Below the pieces are notes generated by a model. It saw nothing but the letters and a program-made list of their open reading frames with translations. It did no database searches and was not told where the DNA came from. This document shows, piece by piece, positions 37,613 to 45,422 of a stretch of 64,000 nt of DNA. Position 1 is the first letter of the stretch, and each line of letters starts with the position of its first letter. The DNA lies in the NCBI RefSeq assembly GCF_004104055.1, contig NZ_QOVJ01000011.1:1-64000 (forward strand), read 5' to 3'. Source of the DNA: Leeuwenhoekiella aestuarii (GTDB lineage: Bacteria; Bacteroidota; Bacteroidia; Flavobacteriales; Flavobacteriaceae). The position numbers were made by a program, and so were the translations under genes.

Positions 37613-38366
37613 TTATTGGGTTTAGAAACTTCAGAGAGATACATTTATATCTATAAAAGTTTTCTGTTCGGGATTCCTTAAAAGGATCACCAAATTATTC
37701 GTCAAATGTCCCAACTAAAAAGTGTAGACTTTATGTATCTGCACTAGATTTTAGGAAGGACTAAAATAAGTGCCATTTAGTATTCCGGTTTCGTTCTGAA
37801 GTTATATCCCAATTTACAAAATGATCAATCTAGTTGTCATCTATATTCGATTTCTCAGTCGGAAATATTGTAATTTTAGGACGGGTAAAAGTGGCCTTAA
37901 GTTTATTTTTGATACAACTTTTATCAATATATGCATCATAATTCTCGAGTCTTGTAAATCACATCCCAAAACTCTTTGATATGCTTAAATAACCTCTTGT
38001 AACACTTCGTTTAGGTTATATAAAACTATTTCTTTCTGAAGTAGCAATATGTCCACTTTCTCTTAAGTCATCAAAATTGAATTACTACTAATAGTTTTCC
38101 GGCAAATCAGTACCAAACATCGATTATTAGATTGAATCTAAGTTTTGAATACAACAATCATAGATTTGATTATGCCTTACTTTTCATTTATCCCAATCTT
38201 TGCTTCATAAAAACAAAAGAGCTCTAGAACATAGGTTCAAGATATTATTTGTTAGGCCTACGCAACATTTTTCTACGGCCACCACGGCACTTGAAAATAC
38301 GCACTGCTCTTTAATTCAGTCTCTGGCAACACCAATAATGAGACTTTAATTATAAACATTCAAAAT
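37613..38366. other. intergenic gap with a decayed coding remnant
   Basis: This 754-bp stretch lies between the IS110 start and a plus-strand hydrolase. Minus-strand 37761-37960 reads as an open stretch with one stop, containing LENYDAYIDKSCIKNKLKA and IDHFVNWDITSERN. It looks like the tail of a decayed gene, but I cannot name the family. The first 200 bp may belong to the IS110 left end. The last 100 bp should hold the hydrolase promoter. Confidence 0.4.
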
Positions 38367-39311
38367 ATGTCTGGTTCAAAAAAAGAAAATCTATCTGATT
38401 CTCAAATAGATGAAATTCTGGAAAATATGAGTGATGCATTTAAAGAACTGCCCCGCTCACCAATTCTACACAAACCTACTGAAGTGGGATTATTTTACGA
38501 AGATATTACATTCCCATCTATAGATGGAGTTCCGATTGAAGGATGGTTTATACCGGCTGAGGGTTCAGATAAAATTATTATAATCAATCATCCCATGGGC
38601 TTTACCCGCTCTGGTCTTCCTTCACATCTGGAACCTTGGAAATCTATCTGGCAGGCTAGTGGAAATGATATGGAAGTTAATTTTATACCTGATTTAAAAA
38701 TACTTCATGAGGCGGGATTCAATATACTAGCGTATGACCTGAGAAACCATGGCCATAGTGGTACAGGTAATGGAGGACTTATCTCTACCGGAATTTTTGA
38801 ATCTAGAGATGTTTTGGGTTCCATTCGATATGTACGCGAAAGGCATGAAACCAAATCCATGAGAATCGCCCTGTTTAGTCGTTGTTTGGGTGCTGATGCT
38901 ACGTTATACGCAATGAAGCACAATCCTAAGGATTTTGAACACATACGATGTCTTGTGGCGGTACAACCTTTGAGCGAAGAATATATTCTCACTAAACAAT
39001 TAGAGCTGGCACATATTCCTAAAAACCGCATTAAAGATCTAGATCATAAGATCATCATGAAAACAAGCTTTAGCATTGAAGATAGAAATGCAGGGAAATG
39101 GGCCAAAGCTGTATGTATACCCACTTTTATTTATCAGGTAAACGATGACTTGCTTACGGATCCTGCAGATGTACAGGGCATGTACGATGACATCCCCCTA
39201 AAGGATAAAAAACTTCAATGGATTTATGATACTACTGCCCGTTGGGATGGTTACCTGGAGTTTCAAAGAAGGCCTGAACCGATGTTAAAATGGTTCGATC
39301 AGCACATGTAA
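38367..39311 (+). CDS. alpha/beta hydrolase with a Cys nucleophile elbow
   Basis: A 314-residue alpha/beta-hydrolase fold protein without a signal peptide. Recognisable parts are the oxyanion strand (IIIINHPMGFTRSG), LAYDLRNHGHSGTG, and a nucleophile elbow reading SRCLG (C173) in place of GxSxG. An Asp-bearing segment (YQVNDDLLTDP) follows, but I see no His in the usual position near the C-terminus (ARWDGYLEFQRRP). A Cys nucleophile is known in dienelactone hydrolases. The missing His means it may be a weak or non-classical hydrolase. It starts an apparent operon with the SnoaL-like gene 60 bp downstream. Confidence 0.82.
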   Translation: MSGSKKENLSDSQIDEILENMSDAFKELPRSPILHKPTEVGLFYEDITFPSIDGVPIEGWFIPAEGSDKIIIINHPMGFTRSGLPSHLEPWKSIWQASGNDMEVNFIPDLKILHEAGFNILAYDLRNHGHSGTGNGGLISTGIFESRDVLGSIRYVRERHETKSMRIALFSRCLGADATLYAMKHNPKDFEHIRCLVAVQPLSEEYILTKQLELAHIPKNRIKDLDHKIIMKTSFSIEDRNAGKWAKAVCIPTFIYQVNDDLLTDPADVQGMYDDIPLKDKKLQWIYDTTARWDGYLEFQRRPEPMLKWFDQHM

Positions 39312-39371
39312 TTAATAAATCGCTAAATCTTATACCAACAAAACAAATTCAAATAAGTAAAATTTAATAGT

Positions 39372-39890
39372 ATGAAAGAAGTAAAGAAAGAAGTATCAAA
39401 TTTTAAGGATAACAACATTTCCCAACCTCCAAGCATTAATGGCTTCGTAGCAAGTGAAGAGGAAAAGAAAATCATCCTAGAAAAGCGCGAAAAGTGGAGA
39501 CAGGATTTTGAGGCCAGAGACGTAGAGGCTATTATGTCTTATTATGTTGATGACATTTTATCGTATGACTTGATGGCTCCAATACAGTTTGAAGGTGAGA
39601 AAATGTGGAGAGATAACTGGATTAACTTTTTTAAATTCTTCCCAGCTGAAATTAAGATAACGCTAGAAGATCTAACCGTATTTCAGGAGGGAAATCTAGC
39701 AGCACTTCGTGGTCTTACCAGACTTACGGCCACAACCATGGATGGAAATGAAGTTGATATGTGGGCTCGGGAATCTAATGTACTGCGTAAAATAGATGGT
39801 GAATGGCTAATCGTTCACGATCATATTTCTGTACCTATGGATTTTGAGAACGGTATGGCTTTAACAGACCTAAAACCCATTGGGGTTTAA
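39372..39890 (+). CDS. SnoaL/NTF2-like (ketosteroid isomerase fold) protein
   Basis: A 172-residue cytoplasmic protein. The NTF2-like cone fold is visible in EKWRQDFEARDVEAIMSYYVDDILSYD, FEGEKMWRDNWINFF and the final strands LRKIDGEWLIVHDHISVPMDF. Such proteins bind small hydrophobic ligands, and some are isomerases or hydrolases. The polar pocket residues cannot be assigned confidently. It follows the Cys-type hydrolase, and a strong terminator comes 26 bp after its stop. Confidence 0.82.
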   Translation: MKEVKKEVSNFKDNNISQPPSINGFVASEEEKKIILEKREKWRQDFEARDVEAIMSYYVDDILSYDLMAPIQFEGEKMWRDNWINFFKFFPAEIKITLEDLTVFQEGNLAALRGLTRLTATTMDGNEVDMWARESNVLRKIDGEWLIVHDHISVPMDFENGMALTDLKPIGV

Positions 39891-39916
39891 CGAAGTTAAG
39901 AAAGGAGTCTTAAAAT

Positions 39917-39944
39917 AACTGCCCCAATATGACGGGGCAGTTTT
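39917..39944 (+). terminator. intrinsic terminator
   Basis: AACTGCCCC (39917-39925) pairs perfectly with GGGGCAGTT (39934-39942) around an 8-nt loop, followed by T residues. It should end the hydrolase/SnoaL-like transcript just before the next SDR gene. Confidence 0.85.
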
Positions 39945-39986
39945 AAAACATACATGTTTTATTTTACTAATTAGCACCATATAAAG

Positions 39987-40760
39987 ATGAAGAAAGTATT
40001 TATTACGGGAGCAACTGATGGTCTGGGTTTTATGGCTGCCGAAAAACTTATAGAAAAGGGACACCAAGTAATTTTACATGCCAGGAATAATGCCAAGGGT
40101 GAAATTGTTCTTCAAAAACTTCCTAATGCAAAAGCTGTTGTAATCGGGGATCTTTCAAGTATATCTCAAACCTATGAAATAGCAGAAGCTGTAAACCAGT
40201 TGGGAACAATGGATAGTGTAATCCATAATGCAGGGGTTGGTTTTCAGGAACCATACCAAGAAACAGAAGACGCACTCCCGTACGTATTTGCAATAAATAG
40301 TCTTGCACCTTACATTTTGACGTGTTTGATAAATAAACCTAAACGTTTAATCTATACCAGTTCAGGTATGCATCAACAGGGAGATGCAGAGCTGAAGGAC
40401 TTGTTTTGGAAAGTGAAAAAGTGGAATGCTGCGCAAGCTTATTCCGATACCAAACTACAGAATATTTTATTAGCATTTGCAATATCTAAACGCTGGCCTG
40501 ATGTATTTTGCAATGTAGTATCCCCTGGATGGGTTGCCACTAAAATGGGTGGTCCGCATGCTCCCGATGATTTGGAAAAAGCTACTGAAACACAAGTTTG
40601 GTTATCATCATCCGAGGAAAAAGAGGCTAAAATTTCTGGTAATTTTTTGTACCATAAACGCCCAAAAAGCTATCTTTTAGCTGCTAACGATATCCAATTA
40701 CAGAATCGATTTATGGACTATTGTGAATCATTAACGAATATAAAACTACCTAACGGATAA
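39987..40760 (+). CDS. short-chain dehydrogenase/reductase (divergent SDR)
   Basis: A 257-residue SDR with TGATDGLG (residues 7-14), HNAG in place of NNAG, and a catalytic YSDTK. The C-terminal half (VSPGWVATKMGGPHAPDDLEKATETQVWL) is of the type seen in SDRs of the WW-domain/retinol-dehydrogenase-like group. It is more divergent than the other six SDRs here. It is followed at 10 bp by a DUF3861 gene and then by an AraC gene, probably one operon. Confidence 0.9.
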   Translation: MKKVFITGATDGLGFMAAEKLIEKGHQVILHARNNAKGEIVLQKLPNAKAVVIGDLSSISQTYEIAEAVNQLGTMDSVIHNAGVGFQEPYQETEDALPYVFAINSLAPYILTCLINKPKRLIYTSSGMHQQGDAELKDLFWKVKKWNAAQAYSDTKLQNILLAFAISKRWPDVFCNVVSPGWVATKMGGPHAPDDLEKATETQVWLSSSEEKEAKISGNFLYHKRPKSYLLAANDIQLQNRFMDYCESLTNIKLPNG

Positions 40761-40770
40761 GCTATTAGTT

Positions 40771-41052
40771 ATGTTAAAACGAAATAACACCTATAGACTT
40801 AGTCTCGAGTCACTTTCTCTAAAAGACGAATTAGCCCAGAGTTCTACTATCAAATTAGCGTTTGAAAATCACGATGATATATTTATTATAATAGAAAGTC
40901 TGAAAGAGAAAAATCCTTTTGGGGATAAAAATCAGGCTGTTGAATTTGCTATCGGAATTAAGTTATTTACCGAAGTTATGATTAGAAACAGAAAACATCC
41001 ACTGTTTGAAGATTTTTTTTCCAGAGGTCCAGACCTTTATGAAAAAAATTAA
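40771..41052 (+). CDS. DUF3861 domain protein
   Basis: A 93-residue protein with the family pattern YRLSLESLSLKDE, FENHDDIFIIIESL and AIGIKLFTEVMIRNRKHPLFEDF. DUF3861 proteins are small cytoplasmic proteins of unknown function, often beside oxidoreductases. It lies 10 bp after the SDR and 37 bp before the AraC gene. No catalytic residue can be assigned. Confidence 0.88.
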   Translation: MLKRNNTYRLSLESLSLKDELAQSSTIKLAFENHDDIFIIIESLKEKNPFGDKNQAVEFAIGIKLFTEVMIRNRKHPLFEDFFSRGPDLYEKN

Positions 41053-41089
41053 AACTATTTAGATTATATATCTATTATCTTAAGTTATT

Positions 41090-42013
41090 ATGTCAAGAGA
41101 ACTTCATCATATAAATACAATTCATCAATATCATAAAGTTCGTGGTTTGAGTAAACCGCTACATCCACTCATCAGCATTGTAGATTATAGTCAATTAAAA
41201 GTGTTTAAAGAGGATAATTTGAAAAGTTGGACCTACAATTTTTACACCATCGCATTGAAGCGGAATTTTGAATCTGCGATCAAAATGAACTATGGTCAGC
41301 AGGAATATGATTACGATGAAGGCGTTATGTTCTTTATGGCACCAGGACAGCTTTTTAGTTTCGATGTAAATGAGGAAACTTCACACGAAAAATCCGGTTG
41401 GATGATCCTAATCCATCCTGATTTTTTATTGGGCACCACATTGGCTAAAGCAATTAGAAAATATGATTTTTTTAGTTATGCCACCCATGAGGCCCTTTTT
41501 TTATCCGAAAAAGAAGAACAGCTTTTAAATACCATCACCGCTAATTTAGAAACAGAGTATCAATCTGTTATAGACAAGCACAGTCAGCAAATTATTGTGA
41601 CACAACTCGAAACACTCTTAGCATATTCAAGTCGTTTTTATGAACGTCAATTTGCAACCAGAATACCAATGAGCCACCATATTCTGGAAAGGTTTGAAGA
41701 AATTATCAACGCTTATTTTAAGGATGAAAAATATATTGAACAAGGACTTCCATCGGTAAAGAATATTGCAGATCAATTGTGTTTAACTCCAACCTATTTA
41801 AGTTCCTTATTGAGGCACTTAACCGGGCAGACTACACAACAGCATATCCACGATAAATTAATTACCATTGCTAAACAAAAGCTCTCTACAACAGATTTGT
41901 CTATAAGTCAAATTGCTTATGAATTGGGCTTTGATTATCCGCAATCATTTAGCAATCTCTTCAAGAAAAAGACCAATCAGTCACCTATTAAATTCAGGCA
42001 ATTATTCAATTGA
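41090..42013 (+). CDS. AraC family transcriptional regulator (paralogue group of four)
   Basis: A 307-residue protein with the group pattern LSKPLHPLISIVDY, NYGQQEYDYDEG, LIHPDFLLGTTLAKAIR, FFSYATHEALFLSEKEE, RFYERQFATR and the HTH end SPIKFRQLFN. It is the most distal of the four related regulators and closes the SDR-DUF3861-AraC operon. It converges with the RidA-like gene across a repeat-rich 335-bp gap. Confidence 0.94.
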   Translation: MSRELHHINTIHQYHKVRGLSKPLHPLISIVDYSQLKVFKEDNLKSWTYNFYTIALKRNFESAIKMNYGQQEYDYDEGVMFFMAPGQLFSFDVNEETSHEKSGWMILIHPDFLLGTTLAKAIRKYDFFSYATHEALFLSEKEEQLLNTITANLETEYQSVIDKHSQQIIVTQLETLLAYSSRFYERQFATRIPMSHHILERFEEIINAYFKDEKYIEQGLPSVKNIADQLCLTPTYLSSLLRHLTGQTTQQHIHDKLITIAKQKLSTTDLSISQIAYELGFDYPQSFSNLFKKKTNQSPIKFRQLFN

Positions 42014-42187
42014 GTTTTGTGTTCTAAGGGGGGAGCAAATTTGGTCGTTAGAAAATAAATAAGGCAAGAATAGAGAATTTTATAAAAAAGCGAGAGAATA
42101 TTAAATAGTCTGCATGTCCATCATTTAAGCTTATTTTACGAATTATTTTTTTTTATTCCGGCAAATAACGGGTTCAGACCACACATT

Positions 42188-42213
42188 TCATTGGGTGACA
42201 TGTCACCCAATGA
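42188..42213. promoter_or_regulatory. 26-bp perfect palindrome
   Basis: TCATTGGGTGACA followed immediately by its exact reverse complement TGTCACCCAATGA, with no spacer. It lies in the gap between the convergent AraC and RidA-like genes. It has no adjacent U run, so it does not look like a normal terminator. It could be an operator for a dimeric regulator or a cruciform-forming recombination site. Confidence 0.6.
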
Positions 42214-42232
42214 GTACATTGAAATCAATGAA

Positions 42233-42334
42233 AATAGCCCAGATTCTCTAGTTATTACTAGTACCTAAAGATGGGAGGAGGTCAATAGCCCTGATTCTCT
42301 AGTTATTACTAGTACCTAAAGATGGGAGGAGGTC
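42233..42334. repeat. 51-bp tandem duplication
   Basis: Two head-to-tail copies (42233-42283 and 42284-42334) differ at one base (A/T in GCCC[A/T]GATTCTC). Each contains CTAGT-TATT-ACTAG, a small hairpin, and ends ATGGGAGGAGGTC. The second copy ends 15 bp before the RidA-like stop codon. The duplication looks recent; each hairpin might act in transcript ending. Confidence 0.9.
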
Positions 42335-42348
42335 ACCTTAATCAAATA

Positions 42349-42738
42349 CTATTTTACTACTGTAACTTCTAATTCTATTTTTAATGTTTCAAAGAGACTT
42401 TTAACTTCCAATACAGTACTTGCCTGTTTTATATTATGCTCAGTTACCCAATTTTGGAAAACATCAAAACAATTAAATAGCTCTTCAGATGAAGTTGTAT
42501 AAATATTTAATCTCACAATATTTTTACATTCATATCCAGCTTCCTTTATAACTCTTTCCAAATTCTCTATAGCTTGAATTAATTGGGCTTTCATATCGGA
42601 AGTACTTGATTTTCCATCATCATCTATAGCTGTTTGCCCAGAAATATAGAGGGTGCCCTCTGGCTTTGTAACTTCAACCGCTTGTACATAACTTCTTTCA
42701 TTTTGCCATTTCCACGGATTAATTATTCGTTTTTCCAT
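42349..42738 (-). CDS. RidA family protein
   Basis: A Rid/YjgF family protein of 129 residues from the ATG at 42738 (MEKRIINPWKW). Family markers are TLYISGQTAID, MKAQLIQAIENLERVIKEAG and NIVRLNIYTTS. RidA proteins deaminate reactive enamines/imines; the Arg that binds the carboxylate in true RidA is not clearly in place, so the exact subfamily is open. Upstream sequence carries what looks like a frameshifted signal peptide (see findings). A GTG at 42774 would add TLAQNIKEEK-type residues. Confidence 0.88.
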   Translation of the reverse strand: MEKRIINPWKWQNERSYVQAVEVTKPEGTLYISGQTAIDDDGKSSTSDMKAQLIQAIENLERVIKEAGYECKNIVRLNIYTTSSEELFNCFDVFQNWVTEHNIKQASTVLEVKSLFETLKIELEVTVVK

Positions 42739-42902
42739 TTTTTCTTCTTTTATATTTTGTGCTAATGTTGACACAGTAGTTCATACTATAATTGCCACTA
42801 TTTTAATTCTCATAATTGCAATTTTGTATTACACTACAAATATTGGAATCATAGCATTAGTCGCGTGTGACATACATCACTAATTGTAAAGAAGTTTAAA
42901 TA

Positions 42903-43469
42903 TTAAGAGGAAAGTCGACTAAGTGTCTCGCGCGAAACACCTAAATAAGAAGCCAAAAGAGTTTTGGGAACTCGTTGAAATAATAAAGGGTACTGTTTCA
43001 ATAGTTGCTCATATTTTTCTTTAGCGTTTGATGTTAAAAAAGATAAAATTCTATTTTGTGAAGCAATATGACCTGAGTTAGATTTTTCCAGAAAGAAACA
43101 ATTCATTTTGGGTAATTCAGCTGATAGTTTTTGATAATTTTTAAAACTTAAGGAAAATACTATAGTGTCTTCAATGCACTGCAAAGACATTTTAGCTTTA
43201 GTTTGTGAAAAATAAGCTGAAAAGTCACTTTCCCACCAGTCTTCCATTGCAAATGACACAATATGTTGTTTTCCGTTTTTGTCATCGTAAACTAATTTCA
43301 GAAGTCCGCTAACAACTAAATAACAGTTCTTTACCTGTTCTCCTTCTTGAATAAGAAAATCATTTTTTTTATAGTTTTCGAATGAGAAATGTGATAGAAT
43401 ATGTAAGAACTCATCATCAGTAAGAGCTATTAAATTTTCAATATGTTCTTTTAATTTTTCTTTCATCAA
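42903..43469 (-). CDS. Crp/Fnr family regulator
   Basis: A 188-residue protein with a cupin-like effector domain (FLIQEGEQVKNCYLVVSGLLKLVYDDKNGKQ) and a short HTH (LLASYLGVSRETLSRL). It is related to the regulator at 23962 in size and plan. It lies 128 bp upstream of the RidA-like gene on the same strand, a likely target. A copy of the intergenic repeat lies 39 bp upstream of its start. Confidence 0.9.
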   Translation of the reverse strand: MMKEKLKEHIENLIALTDDEFLHILSHFSFENYKKNDFLIQEGEQVKNCYLVVSGLLKLVYDDKNGKQHIVSFAMEDWWESDFSAYFSQTKAKMSLQCIEDTIVFSLSFKNYQKLSAELPKMNCFFLEKSNSGHIASQNRILSFLTSNAKEKYEQLLKQYPLLFQRVPKTLLASYLGVSRETLSRLSS

Positions 43470-44054
43470 ACAAGAATTCTAATTTGGATGCCACGAGTGA
43501 CAATGACGCACAATTTGTTATATCAATACATAGTGGATACCTATTCCCTCAAAATTTACGGGATATAATCACGTTTGAGTTGTGTTTATAAATCTAAGCA
43601 TTTGTTTAAGAATTACTTTACGAAAATAAATAACCACACCAAAAAGGATATGAATATTTTAGCATTATGGCATATAAATTTCTAAGAGTTATGTTTCTTA
43701 AAAAGGTAGCCTTGCATCCAAAACTACTGGATCAGAACCTCAGCCTTATACCTTCAATAATATTAGAATACCGTTACACCTCTTTTGCTACGTGCTGTCC
43801 TCGGGTGAACTACAGGTAAACCTTGGGTGGATGGAGCTCAGGGAATGTTTAAAATGAACTACCTAGAATAAATATAAGTGGATTATGACTTTTATGGCAA
43901 GAAAATAGCTTTTTGGGTGGCTGTGTTTTGTTTGAACCAGAACATTTATTTTCTTTTTGGACAATTATTTAAAAATCAAGGGGAAAACAAATTGTTAGGC
44001 TAATTATAATTCAGATGATCGTAAGCGTTTTAAAGTCTTCTAGAAAAGAATTTG
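43470..44054. other. intergenic gap with repeat copy A
   Basis: This 585-bp gap contains the first copy of a three-copy repeat (43508-43566). The rest gives no recognisable protein in any frame, only scattered stops. Confidence 0.4.
43508..43566. repeat. intergenic repeat copy A
   Basis: It shares CTATTCCCTCAAAATTTAC (43541-43559) exactly with copies B and C. The looser flank reads GCACAA...TATATCAATAC on one side and GGGATAT on the other. It is 39 bp upstream of a minus-strand gene start. Confidence 0.8.
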
Positions 44055-44585
44055 TCATAACTTTTGTTCAAGTTTTTTTAGAATTTTCAATTGTAACTCT
44101 TGAGTTTCAAATAAGGTTTGAACTTGTTCTTGAATGAGAAGATCAATTTTCTGATTCAGTGCTTTTATTTCCAGTTCAGCTTTTAAATTGACTAAGTAAT
44201 CATTTTCAGCTCTTTTTCTGTCTTTTTCCTCTTGTCGATTTTGACTCATCATTATAACCGGAGCTTGTAATGCTGCAATACAGGAAAGAATGAGGTTCAT
44301 CAGTATAAATGGGTATGGATCAAAATTGTCCTTTACGGGGGTTAATGTATTGAACAGCACCCATACTACTAGAATTGTAAAAAAGGAAATGATAAAAGCC
44401 CAACTACCTCCAAATTTGGCAACCTTATCAGATATGGTTTGTCCTCTAGTAAGTATTTCTTTAGGGGGATTTAAAAGATTGTTCGTAATTAAAGTTTCTT
44501 CCTCAATTGCTTTCTTAACAATTTCTTGCAGTTTTTTTACCTGCTCAGATTTGGCAGTTAAAAGTTTATTTATGTCTTTGTCCAT
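44055..44585 (-). CDS. DUF1003 family membrane protein
   Basis: A 176-residue protein with a central DUF1003 region: GQTISDKVAKFGGSWAFI, two membrane helices (about 72-90 and 100-120, IISFFTILVVWVLFN; PFILMNLILSCIAALQAPVIMM), then SQNRQEEKDRKRAENDY. A helical cytoplasmic C-terminus (about 130-176) may form a coiled coil. The function of the family is not established; some members sit with cation transporters. It is bracketed by repeat copies A and B in direct orientation. Confidence 0.9.
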   Translation of the reverse strand: MDKDINKLLTAKSEQVKKLQEIVKKAIEEETLITNNLLNPPKEILTRGQTISDKVAKFGGSWAFIISFFTILVVWVLFNTLTPVKDNFDPYPFILMNLILSCIAALQAPVIMMSQNRQEEKDRKRAENDYLVNLKAELEIKALNQKIDLLIQEQVQTLFETQELQLKILKKLEQKL

Positions 44586-44614
44586 TTTCTATCATTAATC
44601 CATTTTATTTAAAT

Positions 44615-44676
44615 GCACCACAACTCGATATATCAACACTAAATATATATCTATTCCCTCAAAATTTACAGGATAT
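44615..44676. repeat. intergenic repeat copy B
   Basis: It is nearly identical to copy C across ATCAACACTAAATATATA and the shared 19-base core (44651-44669), ending CAGGATATC. Patchy similarity to copy C continues about 120 bp further (TTGAG-TCT-ATAAG, TCAAA-CTGAC). It lies 30 bp upstream of the DUF1003 gene start. Confidence 0.85.
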
Positions 44677-44805
44677 CAACACTTTTTGTCGCTCATACAC
44701 ATTGAGCTCTAATAAGAACTTGGTTCTTTAAAATACCATAGAATCAAAACTGACACGCCTTACTTTAGTACCTGAACCATTCCCCTACTTCTATATTACA
44801 TCCAT

Positions 44806-45165
44806 TCACCTTTTTATCAAATACGGCTTTACCTCCCACGCCTCAAAACCCCGGGTTTCGATCAGGTAGTTAAAACTGTTTTGCAATTGGGCGATCCCTT
44901 TTATTTCCAAGTATCAAAAGCGTGATTTCCCAAAAGAGCGACCTGAATTTCTTTTTAAAGTGTTTTGTTGATGCACGTAGAGCAGTTCCCAGGATTCCAG
45001 TATTGTATCTCACTGTCGCTCTATAAGCTGGGGAGATGGGGTCTTATCGCTTTTAGCAACGTATACATTTTTGGCGGCATGTAAAAGATTCCAAAGGTCA
45101 TTGTTTTTCCCTACTTGGTCTAGTGCGTGCCGCGCAATGCGTTTCCCGGTCCATAGGCACTATAC
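44806..45165 (-). pseudogene. decayed unidentified coding remnant
   Basis: One minus-strand frame stays open except for two or three stops and reads like protein: ALDQVGKNNDLWNLLHAAKN, then LIERQ*DTILESWELLYVHQQ, and near the end SFNYLIETRGFEAWEV before a TGA at 44806-44808. I do not recognise the family. It is probably the C-terminal part of a dead gene. Confidence 0.45.
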
Positions 45166-45276
45166 CTGAACCAAGGGTGTTGAGTAGCTCCTAGTAATAG
45201 ATCAATGATGCTATCAATACCACGTTTATATTTTATCGATAAATTTTAAAATACTAAAATCTTATGGCTTCTTTTG

Positions 45277-45292
45277 GTGTGTGTGTGTGTGT
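45277..45292. repeat. (GT)8 dinucleotide repeat
   Basis: Eight uninterrupted GT units lie 131 bp upstream of the split transporter gene. Simple repeats of this length are prone to slippage; here it is outside any open frame. Confidence 0.9.
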
Positions 45293-45422
45293 GCTGATTG
45301 AGAATTTCTGTATTTAAAATCAGAAGATAATATTTCAATAGGGTATTTTTATAAATTCTTTTAGCAAAGGAGAACAGCCTTCTGAAAAAACATCATCTTA
45401 GCACTAAAATCAATTAATCCTT

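Noticed and set aside
42233-42334. The 51-bp repeats as a CRISPR array
   Set aside because: The two copies are directly adjacent with no spacer, and no cas genes are present.
44055-44676. Integron-type gene cassette with attC sites around the DUF1003 gene
   Set aside because: Direct repeats flank the gene, but the paired RYYYAAC/GTTRRRY core sites and an integrase are not visible; kept only as a repeat family.
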